This document shows, in pieces, positions 45,415 through 56,230 of a stretch of 64,000 nucleotides of DNA. How positions within the stretch are numbered: the stretch's first letter is position 1; each line of letters starts with the position of its first letter. A model generated the notes under the pieces. That model made no database searches. It saw only the letters and a list, made by a program, of their open reading frames with translations, and was not told where the DNA came from. The translations under genes and the position numbers were made by a program. The stretch is from Berberis thunbergii (Eukaryota; Streptophyta; Magnoliopsida; Ranunculales; Berberidaceae): the NCBI GenBank assembly GCA_003290165.1, contig QNQO01009167.1:124001-188000 (forward strand), in the 5' to 3' direction.

Positions 45415-46125
45415 TTGGGATTCCCACCTTCTGAATTGTTTATGACTTAGTAGAGCGGTCGATAGATTCGGGGAGTAAAGGTTTGACAACAAGGCTAAAG
45501 AGCTGTGGTCCCATGGCCAGTCGTCGAAATCAGTTCAGGACTAACTAGGCTTCCACCTTCCTAATTATTTATGACCGAGCAAAGCGATCGACAAATTTGG
45601 GGAGTAAAGGTTTGGCAACCAAGTTGAAGAGTAGTGGTCCCGTGGCAAGCCGTCGAAATTAATTTGGGACTAACTAGGCTTCCATTTTTCAAACCGTCGA
45701 CACCCTCCCCACGCGGTGGGGGCTACGTCTTCAAGAGGGGTTTGGCGGCCACGTTGAAGAGCTGTGGTCCCATGGCGAGCCATTGAAATCAGTTTGGGAC
45801 TCACTAGGCTCCCACCATCCAAATTATCTACACCTGAGTGCACCAAGCTACAAATTTGATAGGGTTCAGCGACAACGCTGAAAAGCAGTGGTCCCGTGGA
45901 AAACCGTCGGAATCAGGTTGTGGCTAACTGGGTTTCTACCTTCTAGACTATCTACACCCTCACAACATGGGCTACAAGTCTAGGTTTGATGATTTGGCGG
46001 CCACGTTGAAAAGCAGTTGTTCCATGGTAAGCCATCGGAATCAGTTCGGGACTAACTAGGCTCTCACCTTCCGGACTATCTACACCCTCGCAACATGGGC
46101 TACAAGTCCAGGTTTTGATAAGAAG
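45415..46125 (+). repeat. Tandem array, about five 128-bp units
   Basis: The word GTGGTCCC(A/G)TGG (last unit GTTGTTCCATGG) recurs at 45505, 45634, 45764, 45888 and 46016, spacings 129, 130, 124 and 128 bp. Each unit also has CCGTCGAAATCAGTT, GGACTAACTAGGCT and CACCTTC. A partial unit precedes at about 45418. It lies downstream of the antisense ORF inside Tat-derived sequence. Confidence 0.9.
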
Positions 46126-46612
46126 CTTTCATTTTTGGTTGTCACCAGCTAAGCTTACTTGATTAAGTTTGACGATTGCTAACCGTGAATGGGGTAGTAA
46201 TCCCTGGCGAGTTGTCGTCACCAGGCGTGGCAACGTTGATTAGACTCTCACTTCCTAAATTGTCGATGCTTGCACTAAGCAGACTAGGTATCAGGGTGAA
46301 ACAGAAGCTATCATCATCAGTGTTGGCTGACTAAGCTTGCCTAGTTTGACAAGAGGTTCTGCGAACCTAGTGGTCTAGGGCGTGGACAAAGTTACTTTAA
46401 CTCGGCGAGTGGTAAAGTTCGGTCGTCAAAGTTGACTAGGATCCTCGAGTGTTTGTTCCAAGCATGCGACAGGGTGCTGTTTGGATAACATGCTAAGCCC
46501 ATGCATGGGCCCGCAGAGGAAGGGCTAGGGTTTCCTGTGTGGTGCAATATGTGTACAACGTAGATCACGTGGTGACACGTGTATGGTGTAGGTTGTGTGA
46601 CGTTTGAATATA
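46126..46612. other. Tat-derived non-coding sequence
   Basis: No ORF. From about 46550 it resembles the U3 start of the LTR at 10370-10904 (GACACGTGTAT... on the plus strand). Confidence 0.4.
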
Positions 46613-46632
46613 TCGGTTACTCCCCCTCAAAT
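46613..46632 (-). promoter_or_regulatory. Possible polypurine tract
   Basis: ATTTGAGGGGGAGTAACC on the minus strand, like the tract at 10905-10925. It suggests an LTR start at about 46612, but no complete LTR follows. Confidence 0.45.
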
Positions 46633-47700
46633 ATGGGGTTGCGTGCAATGCCATTAATTGATTGACGTGATATGTGCAGTTTCCTTAGGAACCGTCGTCT
46701 TTCATTTTTCCATACGACATTCAATGCTTGGCAATTAATACTGGAGTGCCCGTTTGGTGAACCACTATGTCTATATAATGGTGTTTTCCAATCGTTGTAG
46801 GCATCATCTTTTGCTGAGTTTATTTCCTGTAATGTTCTTGTCTGGAGAAGATGCTTTGGGGGTTTTTCCAAAGGCTGAGGGAAATGTTTTGGGTTCTCTA
46901 AAGGCCAAAGTTGGATCTCCATCATTGGAGTTTTCAAAAGTTCTGATGCTTACCTCGACCAGGCATGGGGATAGTTGTTGTTATGCATAGTCACGTGTTG
47001 TGGGTATGCACGTAATTAACCCGCTGAGGTCTCGTAATCTCTTTTCATACCATGGAGAAGTACTATGGGTACTTTTCCAATGGAAGGGGTTGTCTTTTAT
47101 GTGCAGGTGCCTTATCGTTGTTCCTAGATGTTTGATCTCAGAGATAGCATTTGTGCCCCACTTCGTGGTGGCTGCTTCCACCACTTCTCGATTAACACCG
47201 TCGCCTCCTTTGCGTTAGAAGTTGGCATTCGGGTTGAAGGTGGAGTCAGGTATGGCCTATTGGAATGGGCCTTTGATTTCCAAATATTTCATTCCCCTTT
47301 GTGTGGGAAGGCGTATGCATTCCGAGTTTACCTGATACTTGCTCCAAGTTCGCAAAGTGTGGGAATTGGGCTTGAGCATTCACATATACTCTTGGTTGTC
47401 AATTTTGTACCCCCGCAGACCATATTTGAAGGCGACATTCCGTGGAGCATCCCTTCGCTTGCAGGTAGCTTGCCCTGGACTGTTTGTGTCGCTTACGGGG
47501 CCAGACAGTCTGAGCAAGTCCTCACTCCATGTTGATCAGATGTCTGTAGTATGTAGTCTTTTGTACCCGCCTCAGAGTGTTTGTAGTATGTAGGCTTTTT
47601 ATCCGCCTCAAGGCGTTTGTAGTATGTAGCCTTTGTATCCACCTCAAGGTGTTTATCGTTACATCTTTTCAATAATCAATAGAGTTTGTTTATGGAATTC
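46633..47700 (+). other. Degraded antisense-ORF region of a Tat element
   Basis: Follows the purine tract in the position where the antisense ORF begins in the 10370-13880 copy. A TATA-like CTATATAATGG lies near 46771 and an ATG at 46832. Short frames (for example 47128-47535) show no domain I can name. ATCAATAGAGTTTG near 47675 resembles the end of the first antisense ORF. Confidence 0.35.
47543..47653. repeat. Three 37-bp tandem units
   Basis: TGTAGTATGTAG(T/G/C)CTTT begins each unit, and CCTCA(G/A)(A/G)(G/C)(T)GTT ends it. Three consecutive copies, then divergence. Confidence 0.8.
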
Positions 47701-48099
47701 TTGTTTTATTTTTTAAATGATTGTGAATCACATAAGTCTCTTAAAAACTCTAAACTCAATATTGACTACAGAAAGGGAAACAAACAACTTAAAGCAAACT
47801 AAATGTTGATGGAGATAAACTGATATTTGCCTTGAAGCGAATTCGGATAGATTTCGCAGATCATTTAGCGGACTATCGAGGCGTTACATAGGTCAATGAA
47901 GAACAAACCTTGCAGAAGGTGGATCTTCGCACCAACAGAATGTCAGGGGGATGTGTTCTCGCTTGCCAGTGCCATTACAACTCGCAAGGCGGGAGAGTTG
48001 ATTGCTCCTGTACCGCTTGAAAATTGTGCTTCTTTCTTCTTTTGGCCTTGTACTAGGTCAAGTTGCTCTGCACTATGTAGCTGAATCCGGGAACACTCT

Positions 48100-48540
48100 A
48101 TCTGTTTCAGTGCGGCGTAGTGGTAGCCTCGTGTCGTAGGTTGGTCTCCGCGTATTATCCCTTCTGAGTTCTTAGCAGTATACTTAACACACTAGTGAAA
48201 GGTGGAAACCACTGCTTCCATTTGGTGTAGCCACGGTCTTCCCAGGATGAGGTTTTAGGATGATGGTGCGTCTACCACCCTAAAGTCCAGAAATAGGAAC
48301 TTCTCCAGCTGTTGTTCTCCAGTCACCATAACTAATCTTACCTTTCTGATAGGAAAATATTTCTCCCCGCTGAATTCGATCAGCGGGTGCTTTGATGGCA
48401 CTAGGTTTTCCTCCTTGAGGTCCATGATGCGGAAATCATTGTAGAACAAAACATTGAGCGAGCTTCCTGTGTCAACGAGAACTCTTTTCACTTCCCACTT
48501 TGCGATAGAAATGGAAATGACCAAGGCGTCGTTGTGCGGT
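48100..48540 (-). pseudogene. Tat-type aspartic protease
   Basis: 48524-48255 (minus): VISISIAKWEVKRVLVDTGS-SLNVLFYND with an intact D-T-G-S catalytic motif, then FSGEKYFPIRKVRLVMVTGE. After a stop (TAA at 48255-48257) the conserved linker continues: LILGRPWLHQMEAVVSTFH, then GIIRGDQPTTRGYHYAALKQ, the segment that normally leads into pol. No RT motif follows on this strand. Confidence 0.8.
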
Positions 48541-49795
48541 GCTCGAACTCCATCGAGGTCATTGTTTGAATTTTTGAATAGTAAACTCGTCTGTCTTCAT
48601 CCGCGGGCTGTGTCTGCATATCCAGCAGAGTCTGCTTGCGGGACTTGTGCGACTGGTCTTCATTTGGTCTGACTCCATAAAAAACGTATATTATCCCAGG
48701 AGTTTCCTTTTCTACCCGTTTGACTGACTCCCCCTGCCCCTAGTTTATTCTAGTTGCTTTTCAGATTTTAGGAAGTCTTTCAATTTTCCCTTGCGGATCC
48801 AGTGTTCTACTTCATACCTCAGTCTTTTACAGTCATTGGTGTTGTGGCCGCCTTCCTAGTGGTACACACAATACTTGTCGTTATTCCTTCTGGCAGGGTC
48901 TCCGCGTGTCTTCGGGGGCTACTTCAATTCCTCCCAATTTTTCATGGAGTTGAGTACATCCGTTAGACTAGCATTTAGGGGTGTCACGGCTCTAGATCCA
49001 ACGTAGTTGGATGACTTCTCTGGCCTGGGAAAATCATGATCCAGTCTGTTGTAAGTGCGCTTCCTCTTGCTCCGCTCCTCATCCTCGTGTCTTTTTCCCT
49101 CATCCTTATCCTTAGAAGCTGAGGGATTCCTGCTGCCTTCGGTCTCCTTCTTAGCGGTCCTTGACTCCTCTAGGGTGATGTGTCTCTGGACACTTTTGAG
49201 GAGTTCTGCCATGTTCAGAGGGGCTCAAAGGTGAGACCCTCGAAGAGCTTTCCCTCTTTGAGGCCCGCAGTAAACGCCATAACAATTGTATCGTTGCTGC
49301 ACCCGTCATGAGGGTCATCTCATTGTTGAAGTGTGTAACATACTCTTTGAGCGTTTCGCCAGGCCTCTGCCTTAGAAAGAGTATGTAGTGTGGGCCTTTT
49401 CTAAAACGCTAGCTTCTGACGAAACGTGTCAAGAATTCCTTTGCCAATGTTTTGAAGGAGTTGATTGACTTTAGTGGAAGGCTATGGAACCATGTCAATG
49501 CAACACCTTTAAGACTGGCGGGAAAGGTTCTGCACATGACGGATTCAGATCCTTCATTGAGCGCCATTACGTGCTGGTAATGGTGTAGATGATTGAAATG
49601 ATCGGCAGTTCCTTTATAGGAATCGAGCTTCGGGGAAGTGAATTTCTCAGAAGTCTTTCACTCATGATCCGATCCACAAAGGATGAGACAGAGAGGCGAT
49701 ACAGTACATCCGGATCTTGCGCTCCTCTACGGAGAGGGTTCCTGGGACTGAGCCTCTCTGTCCTGGCGGCTGGATCAGCGTTAGCTTCACATCCT
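48541..49795 (-). pseudogene. Tat-type gag, C-terminal two thirds
   Basis: Gag domain around 49690-49290 (minus): KLDSYKGTADHFNHLHHYQH, FPASLKGVALTWFHSLPLKS, RFRKGPHYILFLRQRPGETL and KEYVTHFNNEMTL. Then a highly charged KDKDEGKRHEDEERSKRKR stretch (49212-48919) and a knuckle-like YCVYH-EGGHNTNDCKRLRYEVE with HWIRKGKLKDFL. Frameshifts and stops present. The 5' part of the same gene is at 51733-52043, on the other side of the solo LTR. Confidence 0.8.
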
Positions 49796-51727
49796 TGATA
49801 TTCACGTAATTATTACATAATATATCCCTTAATTTATATATGTTAGTGTTTCGATTATTATATTTTATTCTAATTATTTCGTTTTCATGTCTTTGTAGGA
49901 ACTTGAGCGTGAACGATTAAATCGCATTAAGGCGACAATTTAAGGAATGATCAATTGGTTGATTCTAGCGGTGGTAACAAGTAGAGGGTCACATATCTAA
50001 ATCTAACCCAAACAAACCTAAGTCTACCTAATTTAACCTAAGCCCAAGCCCAAAAAGCTAGTCTAGAAACCCAAACCCATCCTAACAATGAAATAGGAAA
50101 ACCCTATTTAGGTCTTCCCCCTTTTGGAGAAAAGGCTCTCTCTTCTTCCACGTTGTTCTTTTCCTCTGCTCTTTTTTAGCCACCACGCCACATCCACCCT
50201 GTCAGTGATCCTCGCTCGATGGGAGAGCCGACAGTGCGATCATCCTGCCATCACCACCTCCTCATTTTCCTTCACCATCAGTCGCCACCTCATCCTCACC
50301 CTGTTTCACACAACTGCAGACCACACATCATAAGAGCCACCGTCCTCACCTCCCTATTATCCCCGTCCTCACCTCCCTGTTCTCATCGTCCTCACCTCCC
50401 TGTTCTCACCGTAAGCAACCAAACAACACAGAAATAGGGAGCACGTCCTTGCTTCACGACCCCTATTCCTCTCTCCGCCACCTCGTCTTCCTTCATGTTT
50501 CCCTCTATCTTTCTCACTATTTCCCTCTCTCACAACCACCATCACAAGCAGCACAACACAACCACTGCTGCCACCACCCTGTTCCACCTCGCGACAGAGC
50601 CAGGCAGACCATCCACACCGCCGAGACTCGCCATCACCGCCATCTCACTGTCATTCCACCCCTGTTCCATCATGTTCAACAGAGCCAAACAGACGCAGCA
50701 GTCCAGCAGAAAGAGAGAGCACCGTTCCTGTTTCTCTCCCTTTTTCGGATCTCCTTCTCGTCTCCCTCTCACTTGCAGGTTCACCAGAGTCGGTCGGAGG
50801 AAGAAGCTCGCGAGAAGTGAAAAACCAGGAAGAGGAAGGTCACGGTTCCCTGGAAACAAAAACCAAGGAAAAGAGGCGGGAACCAATTGTTTTTCAAAAT
50901 AGTTGGCTATTTGCACCCCAGTATATTACTCTGAGCCACCACAGAGCGTTGTAACAATTTCTCGGGATGCATGTTCGTGTTGAGATGGATTCCATTGATG
51001 TTGTGACATCATCGACCATGATCTTCTAGACCCCACACCGAGGAGAAGATGAAACCATAGGGTTTCCTAGAGTTTCTCGTACCTGAATTTATTGTTTACT
51101 ATATGCTTGAATGTTAAATACAATTATTTTTTAATTTCAATAATTTGCTTTCACCGGTTATATCCATAATAATTATCTAGATTAATCGGTAGTTTGAAGT
51201 TCCCTTTATTGATATTCAAAGCCCGCTTTAATCAATTAATCTGAATTTGTGATTGTGTGTGCCGTAAGAAGACATGCAATGCTAGAGGTTTAGAATTAGT
51301 TAAAATAAACCTGTGATTGTGTGTGCCGTAGAAAGACATGCAATGCTAGGGGTTTATGCCTTTGGTGAAATAAATTGCGAACTTAGATTAATCTTTAGAT
51401 TAGTCGTGTTAATTCTTGAAAACAATAATTTTGATTACACAAATCTTGAAGAACCTGTGGTGGATTCGATGTCTCGGTTCACTCTCATATCATTTTATCA
51501 GTTTAATCTTTAAGTGTTCAATTTCATTATCTTAATTTAGTAATTAACAGCTGTTGTAATCCCCAACTCTAAATTAGTTTAAATAAGTCTTAGAATTCGA
51601 CCGTCTTGTCAATCCTCGTGGGATCGACTCGTATTTGCCATTGTCTATTAGTTAGACAGCCGTGCACTTGCGGTAATACAAGTAGGGTTTATTAGCTTAT
51701 TAATTTAAGTTAATAAAAACTCCATCA
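49796..51727 (+). repeat. Solo LTR (1.93 kb) of an Athila-like element inserted in the Tat gag
   Basis: Starts TGATATTCACGTAATTATTAC, matching the start of the Athila 3' LTR (37223 minus), and ends AAAACTCCATCA. Flanks atcct (49791-49795) and agcct (51728-51732) differ by one base. Removing it rejoins the gag sequence in the same frame. Holds CTCGTGGGATCGACTCG and GTGCACTTGCGG near its end and a duplicated GTGATTGTGTGTGCCGTA segment (51249 and 51312). ORFs at 50124-50902 are incidental in CT-rich sequence. Confidence 0.82.
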
Positions 51728-51732
51728 AGCCT

Positions 51733-52043
51733 CCCTTAGTCCAATAGGAACATGAGGGGGTCTGCCTTTCCTACACTTGCTCCTTATTGTCCATTGGAGG
51801 TGGAGGTCCTTGTTGTTCCTGGTCACCATCAACAATGGGTGGATTTTGTCGTGTGAATGTCTCTACTTCCTTGATAACCTGTTGTATTTGGGATGCCAGC
51901 ACCTCGATTCTGAGGTCTATCGTTGCCACCGTTGGTGCAGGGGCGTGAGTAGGCTGCCCATGCATGGCAGGAACTGGTATAGAGACAGTCGGAGCGTTGG
52001 AGGTGTCCCCTGGTTCATTGTTGTGTGACCTAGTGGTCACCAT
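51733..52043 (-). pseudogene. Tat-type gag, N-terminal part
   Basis: Starts MVTTRSHNNEPGDTSNAPTV at 52043 (minus), 75 bp inside the LTR end, with a short helical segment RIEVLASQIQQVIKEVETF. TAG at 51771-51773 interrupts it. It continues after the solo LTR at 49795. The MVTTR/MVGTR start is shared with the Tat element at 24117. Confidence 0.75.
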
Positions 52044-52118
52044 CTTTTTGGGATTCGGTAAGAGACGACGCTTAGTGTAAAGTTAAGAACTATGTCGTCT
52101 CCACGGATGGCGCCAAAC

Positions 52119-52798
52119 TGATGCAATCAATTTTCGCTTTCTGCTTTGACTTTGTTCTTGCTGACCTGCATAAGTAACGCACGTGAGCCACATACCACCG
52201 TGGGGTGGCCGATGACACTCCGATGTTAAAGTCTGACAGGGATCTCAGGAAGGTGTAATGCTATAACAAGGATTTTGTAGCGTACCTTAGCTTACCAACC
52301 TCATGTCTTATTTATAGTACAATGAGTATTGGTTTAACCAGACCATCATAAGCGTAGTTTAGGGAGGAGATTTTCGTGGAGATCCCTCTCTAATTATTAG
52401 TCGTATTGTAGAAGGGAAGTTCCATATTTGCTTTGCACTCCTAGATATGCGAGAGATAGTTAACAATCCAAGAACAATCCGTAAAAGGGAGTTTCCCTAT
52501 GTGGAAGATACTCTGGTTTTTGCTTCCTACTTAGAAGCAAATATGTGCTGTAGTTGCCTGTCCGAAGCTAATCCTCGATATACTTGCCTGAAGAGGACTT
52601 ATGGGTATCGTGGATAGCTGTGAGACGTGTAGACCTAGCATGTTGTGAGAGTCCGAGTCCGCTTGAAGGACTAAAGTTGAGTCGGCTTAGATCCGCTTGG
52701 GCTGGACCTGTGTTGGACCGATGCTTGAGTCCGTAATTTCTCGAGATCATCATGACATGTGTTCGGCTCGGGAGTGTGACCATTTTTATGTATCATCA
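52119..52798 (-). repeat. 5' LTR of the gag-protease Tat element, 680 bp
   Basis: Starts TGATGATACATAAAAATGG at 52798 and ends AAAATTGATTGCATCA at 52119 (minus). TATA box CTATAAATAAG near 52315. R/U5 has ACATCGGAGTGTCATCGGCC, the counterpart of GCATCGGAGTGCTTTCGGCC in the 10370-10904 LTR. Confidence 0.85.
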
Positions 52799-53330
52799 AC
52801 TATGATCCATGCCCAAATTCTTGTTGCTTGCTACCATAGCATTAACCTTGGACTCAATCATTGCATCCATTCTTCCAACCCTGACACCATCCTGGTAAGT
52901 TTTGATGCATGTTTTTTTGCCCATTCCAATTAGGGAGCTATAGGAGTCATAGTGTTGGATCTCCATGGACACGTACTTGCTATTGTTTCCTGATCAATCA
53001 GTGGGAAGGTTTTGGACTGCACCATGCATAATGTTTTATGGGAAAGGCGGCGATGCTTCTTATCCAAGCTCGAGCATGGAAGACATGGCTCCTTTTTGGT
53101 GATTATGCACTTATGCTTAAGGTGCGTAAAGCGGAGGATTCCAATCACTATTTTGTTGCTGATTAGGTTTGGTGCCCGCTTTTATGTAATTATTTTGTTG
53201 CCTTTTTGGCATTGTAACTATACTAGTAAAGACCTTAATATAGAGGTTCATGAACGGACGATGTACTCAAACCTAATTATCTTTATGGCATAATGCTTTA
53301 ACAAAAAAAAAAAAGAAAAAGAAAAAAAAG
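52799..53330 (+). pseudogene. LINE 3' end: RNase H remnant and poly(A) tail
   Basis: Plus-strand reading AQILVACYHSINLGLNHCIH then VSFDACFFAHSN (stop) GAIGVIVLDLHGHVLAIVS is the start of the RNase H-like domain that ends plant LINE ORF2 (family motif: D-A-S, then GAxGxVxRD..G). The 3' tail ends in a run of A interrupted by G at 53300-53330. The 5' part is missing because the Tat LTR begins at 52798. Different orientation from the LINE at 13985-22900. Confidence 0.65.
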
Positions 53331-54400
53331 AAGGTATCCAAGAAAATCAGGTTAGCATAGTATGTAGGATGCTCACATAACTAATTGTTGTCTAGCAAAT
53401 GATGGTGTTAAAATGAAGCTGGCCAATATGAGAATTACATGTGGAATCTACAAACAAAATTGAGTGAGTAAAAGCATTAGATCGCAAATTGAGTTGAATT
53501 ATAGATTTATCAATGTCATATGTCATGTCTGGTTTTTAGAGATCTCTTATAGCATTTAGTGGAGGAGATGATGACTCATACTACAAGAAAGAGATTTGTA
53601 AAGATCCTTGGACAACAAAAGAGGGGTTGGATCCAAGAGATATGTGGTACAGTTAGATTTTTCGGTGATTCTCTTGGTTCATCACTTAGTTTACTTTGTT
53701 TTTAGGACCCTTCTTTCCAGCGAGGGAATGGGTCAGGGAAGAGAGCGAGGGATGGGTGGATCTCGAGGGTTATCCATTCCTCGCCTATTTCCTCACCGTT
53801 TAGAAAATGCGTTGTTTTTAGTTTTCAACTCTTTAGCGTCAAATACTCTTAGCAAAGGAAAAACCTCATCTCCAGAGGTTAGTGTTGCATGTGTGTTTAA
53901 TAAGACCATGCTATCAAACTCCCGACACATATGGGGAAGAGAGACACAAAATTTGAACTATCATATTTTTTGCCCTAATATTGTTTGTTTTGCTCACCCA
54001 ATTGTTTCCATATAGATCTAAATCTCTTGCTATCATTTAAGCCATTGGTGAAGGAAATTGAGAATACTCCAAGGTGACCTTAAACATGTCTAAAAAGAAA
54101 TAAATACATATGGAAGACGAAGAATGGAATAAAAAAGGTTGCTTCCCTAAAAAAAATTTGATTATAACTTAGATGGTGCTGTAGTTGGAAGAAGATGATG
54201 GAAAGAGACATGGAGTTTGGTAAAAAAACAACAAAAAAAAAAGGAGCAGGACGACATGCAAGATAAAAAAGGACTAACCACAATATGTCAACCCTTCACG
54301 TTGTGAACCAAACTCAAAACCCAATTCGGAAAGGGCGCCCGAATGATGGCCATCCCTAAAATTTCCGAGCAAGTAGGTGCCTTCTTTTTAGTAAGAGCAC
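53331..54400. other. Upstream region of the PP1 gene
   Basis: No transposon signature except the small MITE at 53705-53811. Presumably holds the PP1 promoter. No TATA box convincingly placed relative to a start site can be named. Confidence 0.45.
53705..53811. mobile_element. Mutator-like MITE, copy 5 (107 bp)
   Basis: Perfect 9-bp duplication ttgttttta (53696-53704, 53812-53820). Termini GGACCCTTCTTTCCAGCGAGG and CGCATTTTCTAAACGGTGAGG. Arms less alike than in other copies but with the same (C)CAGCGAGG core. Lies about 1.1 kb upstream of the PP1 start codon. Confidence 0.85.
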
Positions 54401-54880
54401 ACCCACATGAGATGTAGAGCAGAGAGTGTAGATTTGCCGGTCTCTATTTTCAAGGGTTTCAGGTGGTCTCACTCACAGCCGGCCACACCGCACACTTACA
54501 CCCACACCACACCACACCACTACCATCTCTCTCTTCTTTCTCAATTCTCTCAAACAGCCCTTAAAAGCAACCAAAAGAAACCCCCACTCTCTCACACAGG
54601 GCCCATCAATCAATCGCTCTCTGTGGCTGAAGAGAAGAGAAGAGAAGAGAGAGTCTCCAATCTCCCTTTTTTCCCTCTTTAACTCTGCGATCGCTGGTAC
54701 CGAATGTTTCCCCCTCTCCTCCTCTCTTAAAGAACTCTTAAGAGATAAAGCAGCAGTAAACCCCCCGAAAAAGATTTCTTCTCATCTCTTCTTTTACTTC
54801 CACATGTACTAAAACCCACTGCAAGTGTAGTAGAGGAAGAAGCACAAAAAGAAAGAAACGGGTCGTTTTCTTGGTGAGTG
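54401..54880 (+). other. Probable 5' untranslated region of PP1
   Basis: CT- and CA-rich leader-like sequence (CACACCACACCACACC, CTCTCTCTTC, AGAAGAGAAGAG) typical of plant 5' UTRs, directly upstream of the start codon. The transcription start is not determined. Confidence 0.5.
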
Positions 54881-55058
54881 ATGATGGATAAAGCTGTGCT
54901 GGATGGTATCATCAATCGGTTGCTTGAAGTGAGGGGAAGGCCAGGGAAGCAAGTGCAGATGTCTGAGTCGGAGATTCGGCAGCTGTGTTTAGTCTCCAAG
55001 GACATTTTCTCCCAGCAACCTAACTTGCTTGAACTTGAAGCCCCCATCAAAATTTGTG
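54881..55058 (+). CDS. TOPP: Type-one serine/threonine protein phosphatase (PP1/TOPP), exon 1
   Basis: ATG at 54881 (a second ATG follows at 54884; either could be used). The 59 complete codons read [20 protein letters not shown] then [20 protein letters not shown] and [11 protein letters not shown], the N-terminal helical region of plant PP1 catalytic subunits (about 300-320 residues in full). Known role: dephosphorylation of phospho-Ser/Thr proteins in nucleus and cytoplasm, with specificity set by regulatory subunits. The metal-binding GDIHG block, GDYVDRG and GNHE come after this exon in the family and are not in the window. The exon ends TTTGTG before GTAAAT, a good donor, in phase 1 within the Gly codon that precedes DIHG. 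The exon shows no damage, and it is the only clearly intact host coding sequence here. Downstream exons are expected beyond 64000. Confidence 0.9.
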
Positions 55059-56095
55059 GTAAATTATTGATACCCATTTCTCCTTTTGGTGAAATTTCGC
55101 TTTGGGTATGATTTATTTTGCTTTTTGTGAGATGGGTTGTTTTCAAAATTCGAATTTTTTGAGAACAGTATGTTTATTCTGTCGATTTTGTGGAATTATG
55201 GGTACCCATCATCTGTTTGAGGAATTTCTGTTTTTAGGTGTTAAGGATATTGCTTAGTATCAAGAGTTGTTTTTTTTTTTTTTGTTTTTTTGTTTTTTTG
55301 AGTGAGAGATGTTCTGTTTAGTTGGGAATTAGGTCGTTTGGTTTATTCAGTAAAACCTTGGTCTTGGTTTGGATTAACTTGCTTTTTGCTATGGGTGTAA
55401 ATGAAAAGGAGGAAAACACACACAAATAAGATTGATAATATTTGACAAGGGTAACTATGTAAGCATCAGATGTCTTTTTCATAAATTGGACGCTTTTCTG
55501 TAAGAATTTAGCTTAAAATATCTATTGTTTGGCATATATCTCTTAATAACAATGCATTGGGGCTTTACTTTACTGCTCTTGCAAAGCTAATTCATAGTTT
55601 TGACAAAATTGCCAGATCAGTTCTGGAAAGAGATTGTGACAAGATAATTGTTTGCCCAAATTGTGTGTAGTTGACTATTGTTGAAGAATTCGTTGAGCAT
55701 TTGAGGGGAGCATATATGTCTAGTAGAAAAGTCCCAAACTGTTTCTGTAAGACTTGATGATGATTCCTCTCTTGGTTTCCCGAGGGCGTTTTATTTATTT
55801 ATTTTTATTTTTTCTCGCGGGAAGGGGTGGCTGTTAGTTTTTAGTGTTGAGAGCAACGCCATGTGTTTCGCAGTATACTAATTTAAATGGGAGAATCACA
55901 TGGAGTTTCTCTAGAAATCATATGAATCGATCTAGGACTTCAATGGATGGCCTGAGGGTGATTGCATGCTCACGATCCTCCTTTTTATTTGTTCAATGAT
56001 GCATTAGTCACAAAGGCAACTTCTATTATAATCATTTGGGAGATACATGATGTCCTGTATTTGTATGTGCTGTTTTCATTGTCATTTCTGGAAAT
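55059..56095 (+). other. PP1 intron 1, transposon-free beginning
   Basis: T-rich intronic sequence starting at the donor GTAAAT. Poly-T run at about 55269-55300. No gene or repeat recognised. The intron continues through all elements listed below to at least the window end. Confidence 0.65.
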
Positions 56096-56105
56096 ATCAA
56101 TGTCA

Positions 56106-56230
56106 TTGTCAGTGGGATACTAGCTTAGCTGGTAGACTTGTGGTGAATTATATCACAAGTCTAGGGTTTGGATCCTGTCTGAGGCATTTAACGACAACTC
56201 TGCTCTCTCTTTGAAAAATAAAAAATAAAA
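56106..56230 (+). mobile_element. tRNA-derived SINE
   Basis: TAGCTTAGCTGGTAGACTTG (A box) and GGGTTTGGATCCTG (B box) spaced like a tRNA-type Pol III promoter, ending in AAAAATAAAAAATAAAA. Direct repeats atcaatgtca at 56096-56105 and 56231-56240. Head shared with the SINE at 5580-6608. Not a functional tRNA: no foldable acceptor and anticodon arms. Confidence 0.78.

Larger units (their letters stand above)
47701..52798 (-). mobile_element. Tat-type gypsy element keeping gag and protease only, minus strand
   Basis: 5' LTR 52119-52798 with the leader TTTGGCGCCATCCGTGG just after it on the minus strand, gag from 52043, solo LTR insertion 49796-51727, rest of gag, protease to about 48100. After the protease linker no RT, RNase H or integrase is found. 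The LTR is flanked on the high side by actat (52799-52803); the partner repeat was not found, because the 3' end is lost or rearranged in 44397-47700. Confidence 0.75.

Noticed and set aside
46633..47700. Candidate host gene from plus-strand frames at 47000-47590
   Set aside because: Frames overlap, no domain, and position matches the antisense-ORF region of Tat elements; kept only as degraded element sequence.
50124..50916. Several overlapping frames in both directions
   Set aside because: CT-rich part of the solo LTR gives open frames by composition; all frames are equally long and none resembles a protein family.
56112..56185. Possible tRNA gene (A and B boxes present)
   Set aside because: No acceptor or anticodon stem pairing; A-rich tail and target repeats show it is a SINE.
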